From positions 1 to 64,000 of the forward strand of contig NZ_QMEW01000001.1 of the NCBI RefSeq assembly GCF_003284965.1: 64,000 bases of DNA. The letters are read 5' to 3'. The notes under the pieces are model-generated. The model was given only the letters and a program-made list of their open reading frames with translations, made no database searches and had not been told where the DNA came from. This DNA is from Mycolicibacterium sp. GF69. GTDB taxonomy: Bacteria > Actinomycetota > Actinomycetes > Mycobacteriales > Mycobacteriaceae. Position 1 is the first letter of the stretch. Each line of letters opens with the position of its first letter. Both the position numbers and the translations under genes were made by a program. This document shows positions 17,094 to 24,674 of this stretch, in pieces.

Positions 17094-17112
17094 CGGCCGA
17101 ATTCTCCGGCCG
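17094..17112. terminator. Hairpin followed by TTTAAATT
   Basis: CGGCCG (17094-17099) and CGGCCG (17107-17112) pair across a 7-nt loop, followed by CTTTAAATT. It could end transcription from the small basic gene. The 162-bp gap 17033-17194 holds this hairpin and otherwise AT-rich sequence, with no further gene seen. Confidence 0.45.
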
Positions 17113-17194
17113 CTTTAAATTCCGCATCGGCGAACCACGGACAAATGGCGTTTGACTGAGCGCGGCGATTTTCGGCGCATTCGATGAAGGGGCA

Positions 17195-17704
17195 GTGTCG
17201 TGTGTGTGGACGGTGAGTATCGACATGCATGTCCGCGTGATGAGTGATATGGACGTGAGGCGCGGTCACCGGCAGCAGGCTGTTGCAGCGCCAGAGCCTC
17301 GAACCGGCGACAGGTATGCGGACACGGCGACGGTGGAGCCGGTGTTGGTGCGGCTCCTCGACGCCCTGGCTGACGCGTCCGCCCCGGCGGACCGGAATGA
17401 CTCCTACCGCAAGGGTTACAGCAGGGGCATTCGCCTCGCGCGCATCTGTGTTCTCGACGAAATCGCCGCGAAGTCAGGCAGTTTCGCCAGAGTCTCGCGT
17501 AGTGCTGAGAGCTGGCAGGGCCGCGAAGAAGCGCGGACCCGTGCGGCACTTCGGCGGATCGCTGCGCGGCTTTCCGGCGAGTTCGCGAGCGGCAGTGACG
17601 ACCACGCCGCCGGCTACCGAGACGCCGCTGCCGTCGTCGGCCACGCGTTGAGCGATTGTGCTGGAGCAATGGGAGCAGCCGGGGAGACCCCGGCGAACAG
17701 ATAG
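17195..17704 (+). CDS. Hypothetical protein, first of an orphan pair
   Basis: This protein is 169 residues if the GTG at 17195 is used. AAGGGG precedes that codon closely, and ATG codons at 17225, 17240 and 17249 are alternatives. The first 40 residues are poorly ordered. The remainder is helical with DSYRKGYSRGIRLARICVLDEIA and HAAGYRDAAAVVGHALSDC, which look like paired helices. No transmembrane segment is visible. It is followed after 10 bp by a second orphan gene on the same strand, suggesting an operon. I do not recognise the family. It is absent from the M. tuberculosis gene order I know and sits in a lower-GC stretch. Confidence 0.62.
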   Translation: MSCVWTVSIDMHVRVMSDMDVRRGHRQQAVAAPEPRTGDRYADTATVEPVLVRLLDALADASAPADRNDSYRKGYSRGIRLARICVLDEIAAKSGSFARVSRSAESWQGREEARTRAALRRIAARLSGEFASGSDDHAAGYRDAAAVVGHALSDCAGAMGAAGETPANR

Positions 17705-17714
17705 TGAGGTTGGT

Positions 17715-18326
17715 GTGGCAGTCACGAAATCCGGCGCTTCGCCGCTGATGCTTGTCGGGCCGCCTTCGGGTCTGTCCGAACCGATCGCCGCGGCATACCG
17801 GAGCCGTGGCATCGCGGTGAATCATCGCACCGGACCAGGCGGTACATACTGGATCGACGCGGCCGGGGCGACGCCCCCGTCCGCCGATCCCGGCGGCAAC
17901 TCGCTCGAGTCGGCAATTCTGATCGTGGATGCGGACCGCGTCCTATCCCTGTTCGGTGAGCGCCATTCCCGCGTGTCGCGCCGGCGGCTGCGCGAGTGCG
18001 CGAACGCCATCTGCGAGTCGGCGGTGACGGCTGCACTCGGCATCGGCGTGCGCCGTGTCCTGGTGATCTGCGATGTGCGCTGGCTGTCCTTCGGTCAGGG
18101 CCTGCGCGCCGAGCAGTGGATCCGGGATCTGACGCACCGAATCGGCTATGAAGGTTCGATCAACGGCCTGACCGGCCTGGTGATGTCTTACGCCGTCGTC
18201 GACACCGACCAGCATGTACAGCCGATCGCTGACGCCGTCGTCGATTGGCACTGTGGTGCGGCCGTGGGCGATACGCGGCGACGCCTCACTTTCGCGGGCG
18301 CACGCGCGCCCGAATCGGGCCCTTAG
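17715..18326 (+). CDS. Hypothetical protein, possible degenerate NAD-epimerase-like fold
   Basis: This 203-residue protein starts GTG at 17715 after GTGAGG. The N-terminal strand-turn-helix MLVGPPSGLSEPIAAAYRSR, the central ESAILIVDADRV, and ANAICESAVTAALGIGVRRV followed by LVICDVR resemble the N-terminal half of an extended SDR/epimerase. However, the glycine-rich loop is GPPSG and no YxxxK pair is seen. Catalysis is therefore doubtful and the fold call is inference. It forms an apparent operon with the preceding orphan and overlaps the convergent P450 gene by 41 bp at their 3' ends. Confidence 0.66.
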   Translation: MAVTKSGASPLMLVGPPSGLSEPIAAAYRSRGIAVNHRTGPGGTYWIDAAGATPPSADPGGNSLESAILIVDADRVLSLFGERHSRVSRRRLRECANAICESAVTAALGIGVRRVLVICDVRWLSFGQGLRAEQWIRDLTHRIGYEGSINGLTGLVMSYAVVDTDQHVQPIADAVVDWHCGAAVGDTRRRLTFAGARAPESGP

Positions 18327-19644
18327 CCACAGTGGTGAACGGCACGTCGCACTCGAAAGCGGTGTCGAGCGACTCGATCTCGATGGCACGCACGATCGTT
18401 GCCAGCGCCAACGTCGTCTCCAGCCGCGCGAAGTGCTCGCCGATACACGGCCGTCCGCCCGCGAGGAACGGCAGAAACTGCCACCGGTCGCGGGTTTTGG
18501 TGTTCTCGGGGCTGAACCGGTCGGGATCGAACACCATCGGGTTCGGCCACAGCGCCGGATCATGGTGCAGGCCATAGAGTCCCACGGCCACCAGCGTGCC
18601 CGCCTCGATACGGTATCCGTCGACCGCGATGTCGCGGGTCGCCAGCCGCGCCACTCCCGCAGCGGGCGGACACAACCGGATCGCCTCGTGCAGCACCTGA
18701 ACGGTGTACTCCAGTCGAGGCACGTCCTCGGGTGTGAGCTCCCGATCGCCGATCGCGGCGGCCTCCGCGGCCACGCGGTCTTGAATGTGGGGATGACGTC
18801 CCAGCACCCACAACGAGTAGGTGAGCGCCGTCGAGGTGGTGTCGTGCCCGGCGAGCATGAAGATCAACAGGTCGTTCGAGATGTCGTCGTCCGAGATCGG
18901 CAGCCCGGTTTCTGGGTCGGTGGCCGCCATCAGCGCCCGTACCAGCGGGGCGTCCAGCGTCGGGTCATTGCGACACGACTGCACCATCCCGTCGGTGATC
19001 GCCCGCATCTCGGCGACCGCCCTGCGTGCGCGCCGGCGGGCGGGCGTCGGCAGCCAGCGCGGTGCGCGCACCGGTCGCAGTGCGCGGTCGGCCGTATATG
19101 ACGACGCGACGTGCATGCAACGGGCGATCGTGTCGGCGCGCTCGTTGAGGTCGATGCCGAGCACCGAATGTCCCAACGACTGCATTGCGACGCGGCGGGA
19201 TTCGACGTCGAGGTCGACCTGCCGACCAGCCGAGCAGCGGTCGACGAACGCCTGCGCGGCCGCTGACATGAACCCGCCGAAGTTGCGGACGTTGTGCTTG
19301 GTGAACACCGGTTGCAAGGCGCGTTTGCGGGGCCGCCACAGGTCGTTGGGCAGTACGAACAGGCTGTCGCCCGCCATATTGCGGACTTCGTCGTGATAGA
19401 TGCATCGGTCCGATGAGGCCTCGGAGCGTGCGAGCACGTCGCGCATGCCGGTGGGCGACATCACGGCCACGATCGGTGGATGCAACTTCTTCGGCCCGAA
19501 CTGGATGCGGGTGACGGGGCCGCCGGCGGCGCGTATCACTTCCTGTCCGGTGTCGAGCCTGCGCACCAACTTCAACAGCTGCCAGATCGGTAGCGGGTTC
19601 TTGGGCGCCAGTGGTAACGCCCGGACGTCGGGCGCGGTGGTCAT
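18286..19644 (-). CDS. Cytochrome P450
   Basis: This 452-residue soluble P450 monooxygenase has the oxygen-activating I-helix motif LAGHDTTSTAL (about residues 262-272), the K-helix ExxR in HEAIRLCPP, and the heme-cysteine loop FLAGGRPCIGEHFA (about 388-401). The N-terminus has no membrane anchor. The sequence style, with HEAIRLCPP and PF-like heme loops, is closer to fatty-acid or lipid hydroxylases (CYP4-like clan) than to CYP51. No ferredoxin or reductase gene is adjacent. Its 3' end overlaps the orphan gene on the other strand. The substrate is unknown. Confidence 0.93.
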   Translation of the reverse strand: MTTAPDVRALPLAPKNPLPIWQLLKLVRRLDTGQEVIRAAGGPVTRIQFGPKKLHPPIVAVMSPTGMRDVLARSEASSDRCIYHDEVRNMAGDSLFVLPNDLWRPRKRALQPVFTKHNVRNFGGFMSAAAQAFVDRCSAGRQVDLDVESRRVAMQSLGHSVLGIDLNERADTIARCMHVASSYTADRALRPVRAPRWLPTPARRRARRAVAEMRAITDGMVQSCRNDPTLDAPLVRALMAATDPETGLPISDDDISNDLLIFMLAGHDTTSTALTYSLWVLGRHPHIQDRVAAEAAAIGDRELTPEDVPRLEYTVQVLHEAIRLCPPAAGVARLATRDIAVDGYRIEAGTLVAVGLYGLHHDPALWPNPMVFDPDRFSPENTKTRDRWQFLPFLAGGRPCIGEHFARLETTLALATIVRAIEIESLDTAFECDVPFTTVAKGPIRARVRPRK

Positions 19645-19693
19645 ACCAAGATCATCGCCCAGACCGGATCGACCCGGCTACACCGGCACGGGT

Positions 19694-20176
19694 TCACGAA
19701 GACCACGTCTGCGGTGCCCCTTCACCTTTCGTCATCACGGTGCCGGGCATGACTCGGATCCGGTAGGGGCTGAGCCGCAGCACCGCGAACTGGTCGGACG
19801 TCGGTCCGCCCTCCCACATCGGGATGATTCGGGGGTCGTAGCCCACCGGCGCGGGCCCGGTGGCGAACTTGTCCCACACCGCCGTTCGGGTCTCGTCGTC
19901 GACGTACCACTCGACCAGGCACTCGGCGCTGCAGGTGTCGTGGTTGGTGGTCCAGTAGCTGACCGATACCTCGGGGTGCACGGCGAGATGGTTTCTCTTC
20001 ACCGGCGTCGGCACGGTGGCGATCCACCCGAACAGGTCTGTGCCGTCCCACTCCCAGATGGGGTGCAGGATGCGGGTACGCGGGCGGCTGTTGGCGTCGA
20101 CGGTGGCGACCGAGGCCCACACGATCGAATGGGCCATCTCAATGAAAGCGGGCGCGATCTGCTCCAGCGGAGTCAC
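19694..20176 (-). CDS. Pyridoxamine 5'-phosphate oxidase-fold (PPOX) protein
   Basis: This 160-residue split-barrel protein of the PPOX/general-stress family begins with a short helix (APAFIEMAHSIVWASVATVD), followed by RTRILHPIWEWDGTDLFGWI. These are typical flavin- or F420-binding strands. The cofactor cannot be assigned from sequence. The GTG at 20176 has a TAGAGT -10 exactly seven bases upstream that overlaps the TAG of the preceding gene. It may therefore have its own leaderless transcript as well as read-through. Confidence 0.82.
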   Translation of the reverse strand: MTPLEQIAPAFIEMAHSIVWASVATVDANSRPRTRILHPIWEWDGTDLFGWIATVPTPVKRNHLAVHPEVSVSYWTTNHDTCSAECLVEWYVDDETRTAVWDKFATGPAPVGYDPRIIPMWEGGPTSDQFAVLRLSPYRIRVMPGTVMTKGEGAPQTWSS

Positions 20177-20182
20177 GCCGGC

Positions 20183-20188
20183 ACTCTA
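20183..20188 (-). promoter_or_regulatory. -10 box overlapping a stop codon, upstream of the PPOX gene
   Basis: Reverse-strand TAGAGT begins with the TAG stop of the disordered-protein gene, and its last T is seven bases from the PPOX GTG. A leaderless start is predicted. Confidence 0.45.
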
Positions 20189-20515
20189 CGCGGGGTTGGC
20201 AGCCTCGTCGCTCGATGCGTCACCGGACGTGTCGCTGTACTTTGGGTTGCCGTCGTCATCGACCCAGTCGTTGACGGCTGTGCCCGCGACCGCGCCGCCG
20301 GTGCCCGGCATTTTGGTCGTCGGCCGATCTTCCTCGTAGGCCTTGTGCATCTCGGTGGCCTTTTCCCGATGCTCGTCGGTGACCTCGGGCTTTTCGGTCG
20401 GTTGCGGCTGCTCCGGCTCGCTGGTGACCTGATGGTGTTCGTCCGTTTCCGGTTCGGCTTTCCGCTGCTCGTCGGTGAGCCGATCGTCGTCCTGCTGCCT
20501 GTCGTCGGTGCTCAT
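20186..20515 (-). CDS. Disordered acidic hydrophilic protein
   Basis: This 109-residue protein has no hydrophobic segment and is rich in Asp, Glu, Gln, Thr and Pro (DDRQQDDDRLTDEQRKAEPE). The more ordered middle is HREKATEMHKAYEEDRPTTK followed by MPGTGGAVAGTAVNDWVDDD. The composition suggests an intrinsically disordered or desiccation-type stress protein, which is inference. ATG at 20515 is the first start after a 44-bp gap from the TetR gene. The PPOX gene follows 9 bp downstream. No family recognised. Confidence 0.7.
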   Translation of the reverse strand: MSTDDRQQDDDRLTDEQRKAEPETDEHHQVTSEPEQPQPTEKPEVTDEHREKATEMHKAYEEDRPTTKMPGTGGAVAGTAVNDWVDDDGNPKYSDTSGDASSDEAANPA

Positions 20516-20559
20516 GGGTTATATCTGCCCGAAGCCTTGTACTACGAAACAGAGACGGA

Positions 20560-21204
20560 CTAAGAAGTCGGCACCGCCCGCAACGCGGCGGGCAGGCTCG
20601 GCAGGAAGTGCGCACGGGCGAACGCGCGGATGTCGTCGGCCGAATCCAGCGGTCGCGCGCTCGGCAGCAGCAGCACCATGGCCGCATAGCGCAGGATGGT
20701 GTCGGCCAGCTCTGCGACGGCCGGCTCGCCGATCCGCTCGGCGAAACCGGGCGGGAAGATGATGTGCAGTGCCGCGGCCATCCGGGCGATGGCCGCGGCG
20801 TAGTGCCTGCGGGCCAATTCGAGCACCAGCGCCGGTTCGTCGGTCAGCATCCGGTACAGCACGCGATGGCGCCGAAACTTCAGGATCGACAGGGTGAATG
20901 CCTCGACGTAGTAATTCGACTGTGGCCCAGCCCGTTTGACCTCTTCGGCGATATCGGCGAACAACGCGATGTTCTCACGTTCGATCACCGCGGCGACGAG
21001 TTCGTCGCGGTTGGCGAACCGGCGGTAGATGGTGGTCCGGCTGACACCGGCGCGACGGGCCACGTCGTCGAGTGCGACCCGGCGGAAGCCGCGGCGCTCG
21101 AACTCGATGACGGCGGCATCGAGGATGGCACCCGTCGCGGGCGACGAATCAAACCCCGTCGCGGGCGACGAATCAGAGCCCGTTACCGGGTCAGGCTCGG
21201 GCAT
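20560..21204 (-). CDS. TetR-family transcriptional regulator
   Basis: This is a 214-residue regulator. A repeated N-terminal tail (DSSPATGF, then DSSPATGA) precedes the helix-turn-helix [21 protein letters not shown] (about residues 42-62). The C-terminal region is the helical ligand domain. Its ATG lies 14 bp inside the end of the DUF2236 gene, so the two form an operon and are probably co-regulated through the palindrome at 22060-22079. The tail comes from a 24-bp tandem duplication and is unusual for a TetR protein. Confidence 0.9.
   Translation of the reverse strand: MPEPDPVTGSDSSPATGFDSSPATGAILDAAVIEFERRGFRRVALDDVARRAGVSRTTIYRRFANRDELVAAVIERENIALFADIAEEVKRAGPQSNYYVEAFTLSILKFRRHRVLYRMLTDEPALVLELARRHYAAAIARMAAALHIIFPPGFAERIGEPAVAELADTILRYAAMVLLLPSARPLDSADDIRAFARAHFLPSLPAALRAVPTS
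21131..21178. repeat. 24-bp tandem repeat, 2.5 copies, in the TetR gene
   Basis: Units at 21131-21154 and 21155-21178 differ only at the last bases, with a degenerate third copy beginning at 21179. They are in frame and encode a repeated SSPATGFD-type octapeptide in the N-terminal tail. Confidence 0.88.
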
Positions 21205-22048
21205 AGCCCTTTTGGGCGTAGCCGTTGTAGCGCACCCGCATCGGCAGGCGATCCCAGACCCAGTTGACCGGTCGCGACCGCCAGAGCGCCGCGAAGCGCT
21301 GGTACCGCCGCTCCTGTCGGTCGCTCCACGGCAGCGCCAGCAGATCGCGCGCGCGGGGCGGCAGACCGCCGGTGGTCAGGAACGCAGCGAGCGGATTGAA
21401 CAGCGGCGCGATCAGCTTCCACGCCCACCCGGGCACCCCCTTGGGGCACGGGAAACCCTTCGTCACGTAACCGACGCCGTATTTGGCGGTCTGGTGTGCG
21501 ACGACGATCTCGTCGAGCATGCGGTCCCAATACCGTTCGAATTCCTCGTAGGTGGCAGGCATCGGGCGGTCGCTCACGCCGTAGCGGCGATACCACGTCT
21601 TCGACTCGAGGTAGATCTGTTCCTTCTCTTCGCGGCTGAGCCGCTTGACGAAGGTGTCGGCGAAGTAGAGCACCTGTTCGACGAACGTCGCATGCGCCCA
21701 GAAGTAGGTCTCCGGGTCCAATGCGTGGTAGCGCCGTCCGTCAGGCATCTCCCCCTTGATATCGGTGTGAAAGTCGCGCACCTGGGCGCCGGGGTGGTCG
21801 TCGTCGAGACCGTAGACCGTGTTGAAGATCGGCGGTAGCGAGCGCTTGACCCGCGCCGCGGTGTCGTCGAAGAACACCGAATGGTCGAGCACGCCCTGGC
21901 CGAGTTCGGCGAGCATGTTCTGCAGCACCGCGGGCCGCGGCCCGATCAGGTACATGCGGTTGTCCCCGAAATAGCGCCACACCAGCGACTGCGGTCCCAG
22001 CGGCAGGGCGTCGTCGAGAGGACTGTTCGTCTCCGCCAACTCGGTCAT
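21191..22048 (-). CDS. DUF2236 (MpaB/latex-clearing-like) oxygenase family protein
   Basis: This 285-residue protein is of the DUF2236 family, which includes heme-containing rubber oxygenases and MpaB. Visible family features are [20 protein letters not shown] near the start, [20 protein letters not shown] and [20 protein letters not shown], which holds the conserved His. They are followed by a helical domain. The ATG at 22048 was preferred over 22105 because the extra residues overlap the putative operator. The stop overlaps the following TetR gene. The substrate is unknown. Many mycobacterial paralogues exist. Confidence 0.85.
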   Translation of the reverse strand: MTELAETNSPLDDALPLGPQSLVWRYFGDNRMYLIGPRPAVLQNMLAELGQGVLDHSVFFDDTAARVKRSLPPIFNTVYGLDDDHPGAQVRDFHTDIKGEMPDGRRYHALDPETYFWAHATFVEQVLYFADTFVKRLSREEKEQIYLESKTWYRRYGVSDRPMPATYEEFERYWDRMLDEIVVAHQTAKYGVGYVTKGFPCPKGVPGWAWKLIAPLFNPLAAFLTTGGLPPRARDLLALPWSDRQERRYQRFAALWRSRPVNWVWDRLPMRVRYNGYAQKGYARA

Positions 22049-22059
22049 TGGCACAGTGT

Positions 22060-22079
22060 TACAAATTTTGCACTTTGTA
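22060..22079. promoter_or_regulatory. 20-bp operator-like inverted repeat upstream of the DUF2236-TetR operon
   Basis: TACAAA (22060-22065) and TTTGTA (22074-22079) form a perfect inverted repeat with an 8-bp spacer. It starts 12 bp upstream of the DUF2236 ATG and is embedded in AT-rich DNA. Spacing and position suit binding by the TetR protein encoded second in this operon. Confidence 0.6.
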
Positions 22080-22101
22080 CCAAGTGGCTGTGAGCGGTCT
22101 C

Positions 22102-22356
22102 TCACTTCCCGCGAGCGGCCTCGTTTGTACGGCGGCGCAGATGCGTGACGCCCAGCACGGCCAGCACACCCGCCGTCGTCGCCAACACCAGCGCGAGCCC
22201 CAGCAGGGGCGCGCTGTACTGCAACGAGGTCGTTCGCGGTTCGCCCTCGAGCACCGGCGCCACCATGACCGTCGTGCGGGCCGACAACCAGCTCAGCACG
22301 CTGCCAACCGCCGCGGCGACGGCGAGCACCAGCTCGAGCGTTGCCCTGATGGTCAT
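22102..22356 (-). CDS. Small two-helix membrane protein
   Basis: This 84-residue protein has hydrophobic segments LELVLAVAAAVGSVLSWL and SAPLLGLALVLATTAGVLAV joined by a polar loop (SARTTVMVAPVLEGEPRTTS). The C-terminus is basic. The ATG at 22356 overlaps the stop of the DUF3093 gene, so it is the last gene of the membrane-protein tail of the hem operon. I do not recognise a family. The same place downstream of hemB in M. tuberculosis carries small membrane genes. Confidence 0.75.
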   Translation of the reverse strand: MTIRATLELVLAVAAAVGSVLSWLSARTTVMVAPVLEGEPRTTSLQYSAPLLGLALVLATTAGVLAVLGVTHLRRRTNEAARGK

Positions 22357-22835
22357 GCCGGCGGGATGCGCTCTTCGACCAGCTGGGTCAGCGTCTGCCG
22401 AAGCTGTTGGTGTTTGCGCGCCCAGGCCTGCGCGGTGCGGTCGTTGGTCATCTTCACCCCGATGCCGGTCCGGCCGCGCGGAACGCCCGTGAGCTCTCCG
22501 AGCGCGCGCGCAGACTGCCATTTCGGCGCCTCCGAACCGGTCGCTTCGGGGTAGATGCGGACGATCTCGTCGGTGCGGATGCGTTCGGTGCCCTGGCGCA
22601 GGGTTTCCGGCGTCAACTCGACCGAGGTGTGGATGCGGGCGGCCTTGACCTGAATCGCGAGGAAGCCGCTGACAAGCACCAGGAAGACGCCGGGCACCAG
22701 AAGTTGAACCCCGTAACCGGCCGAGGCCTGGATCAACCCCATGGCGATCGCCGATGCCGGGCCGGCGGCCACCCACCACCAGCTGGCGCCTTGCTCGTAG
22801 AACAGCACCTGCGGGGGTGCGGTCTTGTCGGTCAT
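22353..22835 (-). CDS. DUF3093-like membrane protein
   Basis: This 160-residue protein has two adjacent helices (about residues 18-36 and 42-62), then a soluble C-terminal domain. That domain carries LTPETLRQGTERIRTDEIVR and a GVKMTNDRTAQAWARKH segment like those of DUF3093 proteins. It is joined by four-base overlaps to membrane genes on both sides, forming a run 23203-22102. Function is unknown. The gene is probably co-transcribed with hemB. Confidence 0.75.
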   Translation of the reverse strand: MTDKTAPPQVLFYEQGASWWWVAAGPASAIAMGLIQASAGYGVQLLVPGVFLVLVSGFLAIQVKAARIHTSVELTPETLRQGTERIRTDEIVRIYPEATGSEAPKWQSARALGELTGVPRGRTGIGVKMTNDRTAQAWARKHQQLRQTLTQLVEERIPPA

Positions 22836-23203
22836 GTCGCTTCCTCTGGCTTTGCTGCGCCGGGCCGGGTGATCAGGATCGCCCCTGCGATCAACGGAAC
22901 CACCGCGACAAGCGTCGCGAGGTGCACGACGCCGCGCACGGACAGTAATGCGACGAGCACGACGATGGTCAGCGACAGCGCGACGCCGGCCCTGCGGAAC
23001 CGGACATCACCGGTTCGGATCCGGCCCGCGAAGAACGCCACGCCTGCGCCTGCCGCAACGGTGAGCATTCCCGCGCCGCGGAACACCGGCGGCAGATCGA
23101 CCGAGGCGGCGATCATTCCGCCCAGCATCAACATCACCGACGCGACGATCCAGCACCAGAAGGCGGCGGTGACGACGCGGGCTCGCGACGCAGGAGCGGT
23201 CAT
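22832..23203 (-). CDS. Four-helix membrane protein
   Basis: This 123-residue protein is almost wholly hydrophobic, with four predicted helices (about residues 10-30, 43-60, 71-87 and 92-110) and short polar ends. The stop overlaps the DUF3093-like start. The gap to the preceding gene is 20 bp, so co-transcription is likely. No family recognised. The context is the conserved membrane tail of the hemACDB cluster. Confidence 0.73.
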   Translation of the reverse strand: MTAPASRARVVTAAFWCWIVASVMLMLGGMIAASVDLPPVFRGAGMLTVAAGAGVAFFAGRIRTGDVRFRRAGVALSLTIVVLVALLSVRGVVHLATLVAVVPLIAGAILITRPGAAKPEEAT

Positions 23204-23223
23204 GGTCGGGTCAGCCTAACGCC

Positions 23224-23679
23224 TCACCGCGTGAAGTATTCGTTGGCGTCTTTGCGATGCAGCAGATAGATACCGCCGACGATGAGCACCGAGCCGAGGA
23301 TCGCGGTGACCGCGTAGGTGACCGCAACGGCGGGCGGACGTTCGGTGTTGAACAGGCTGGTCGCGACGTAGACCACGGCCGCGCCGCCGGCACCGGTCAG
23401 GACCGTGCGAGTCCACCGGTAGCCGTGCCGCATCAGGATCTGGAAGGTCAGCACGACGGCGGCGAGAATCACGATGAACACCACCGAGAGCGCCAGCACC
23501 GGAGCCGGTAAGTCGCGCGCGCGGTCGCTGACCAGAAGATCGACGATGTGTCCCACCACCATCAGGGGAAGTGCGGTCAGCCAGAGCCAGAATCCGGTGT
23601 CGACGTCCACGGGGCGAGCGTCCGAGTCGGTCGGCTGTTCCTGCGCCGGGTCCCGCCGGTGTGGTGACTCCGGATTCAC
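23224..23679 (-). CDS. Four-helix membrane protein following hemB (Rv0513-like)
   Basis: This 151-residue protein has a polar N-terminus (about 28 residues) followed by four helices (about 30-48, 58-78, 90-107 and 115-135). It ends with the charged tail [11 protein letters not shown]. The GTG at 23679 overlaps the hemB TGA as GTGA, showing translational coupling. A longer start at 23787 would lie inside hemB. The position matches Rv0513, an uncharacterised membrane protein next to hemB. Confidence 0.8.
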   Translation of the reverse strand: MNPESPHRRDPAQEQPTDSDARPVDVDTGFWLWLTALPLMVVGHIVDLLVSDRARDLPAPVLALSVVFIVILAAVVLTFQILMRHGYRWTRTVLTGAGGAAVVYVATSLFNTERPPAVAVTYAVTAILGSVLIVGGIYLLHRKDANEYFTR

Positions 23680-24656
23680 GCGAGCCAGCCGGCGACCTCG
23701 GCCGCCCAGTACGTCAGCACGATGTCGGCCCCCGCGCGCCGGATGCTCGTCAGCGTCTCCAGGGCGACCGTCTGCAGATCGATCCAACCATTGGCGGCGG
23801 CGGCGCTGATCATCGCGTACTCACCGGAGACCTGATAGGCGGCCACCGGGACCGGCGAGAGATCGGCGGCCGCACGCACGACGTCGAGGTATCCCATCGC
23901 GGGCTTGACCATCACGATGTCGGCACCCTCGTCGATGTCGAGTCGCACCTCGTGTAGCGCCTCCCGGGCGTTGGCCGGATCCTGTTGATAGGTACGACGA
24001 TCGCCGCACAGGCTCGACCCCACCGCCTCCCGGAACGGGCCGTAGAAACCTGAGGCGAACTTCGCGGCGTAGGCCAGAATCACGGTGTCGGTGTGTCCGG
24101 CGGCGTCCAGTCCGTCGCGGATCGCGGCGACCTGACCGTCCATCATGCCGCTGGGCCCCACCACGTGCGCTCCTGAATCAGCCTGTGCCACAGCGAGTTC
24201 GACGTACCTCTTATTGGTCAGGTCGTTGTCGACCCGACCGGCGGAGTCCAGCACCCCGCAGTGACCGTGGTCGGTGAACTCGTCGAGACAGGTGTCGGCC
24301 ATCAGCACGGTGTCGTTTCCGAGGTCGCCGGCCAGATCGCGCAGGGCGGCGTTGAGGATGCCGTCCTCGGACACGCCGATCGTCCCGGTGGGATCCTTGT
24401 CCCCGTCGCGCGGGACGCCGAACAGCATCAGACCGCCGACACCCGCCGATACGGCGTCGGAGGCGGCGCGACGCAGCGAGTCACGGGTGTGTTGTACGAC
24501 CCCGGGCATCGACGAGATCGCGCGGGGTTCGTCGATGCCGTCGGCGACGAAGATCGGCAACACCAGTTGCCTTGGCTCCAGCGTGGTTTCGGCAACGAGT
24601 CGGCGCATCGCCGGTGTCGAGCGCAGCCTACGAGGGCGATGCCTAGGAAAACTCAT
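23676..24656 (-). CDS. hemB: Delta-aminolevulinic acid dehydratase (porphobilinogen synthase)
   Basis: This 326-residue enzyme condenses two 5-aminolevulinate molecules to porphobilinogen. The two substrate-binding lysines are Lys199 ([16 protein letters not shown]) and Lys251 ([12 protein letters not shown]). The metal loop reads [14 protein letters not shown], with Cys123, Asp125 and Cys133. The zinc-type enzyme has Cys at all three positions and the magnesium type has none, so this site is mixed. Starts 18 bp after the hemD fusion gene and overlaps the following membrane gene. Counterpart: Rv0512. Confidence 0.96.
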   Translation of the reverse strand: MSFPRHRPRRLRSTPAMRRLVAETTLEPRQLVLPIFVADGIDEPRAISSMPGVVQHTRDSLRRAASDAVSAGVGGLMLFGVPRDGDKDPTGTIGVSEDGILNAALRDLAGDLGNDTVLMADTCLDEFTDHGHCGVLDSAGRVDNDLTNKRYVELAVAQADSGAHVVGPSGMMDGQVAAIRDGLDAAGHTDTVILAYAAKFASGFYGPFREAVGSSLCGDRRTYQQDPANAREALHEVRLDIDEGADIVMVKPAMGYLDVVRAAADLSPVPVAAYQVSGEYAMISAAAANGWIDLQTVALETLTSIRRAGADIVLTYWAAEVAGWLA

Positions 24657-24674
24657 GCCCGGCCTCCTCGCGAA

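Noticed and set aside
16755-17194. AT-rich stretch considered as a mobile-element scar
   Set aside because: No terminal repeats, target duplication, transposase fragment or tRNA were found. Only the small basic gene and hairpin are supported.
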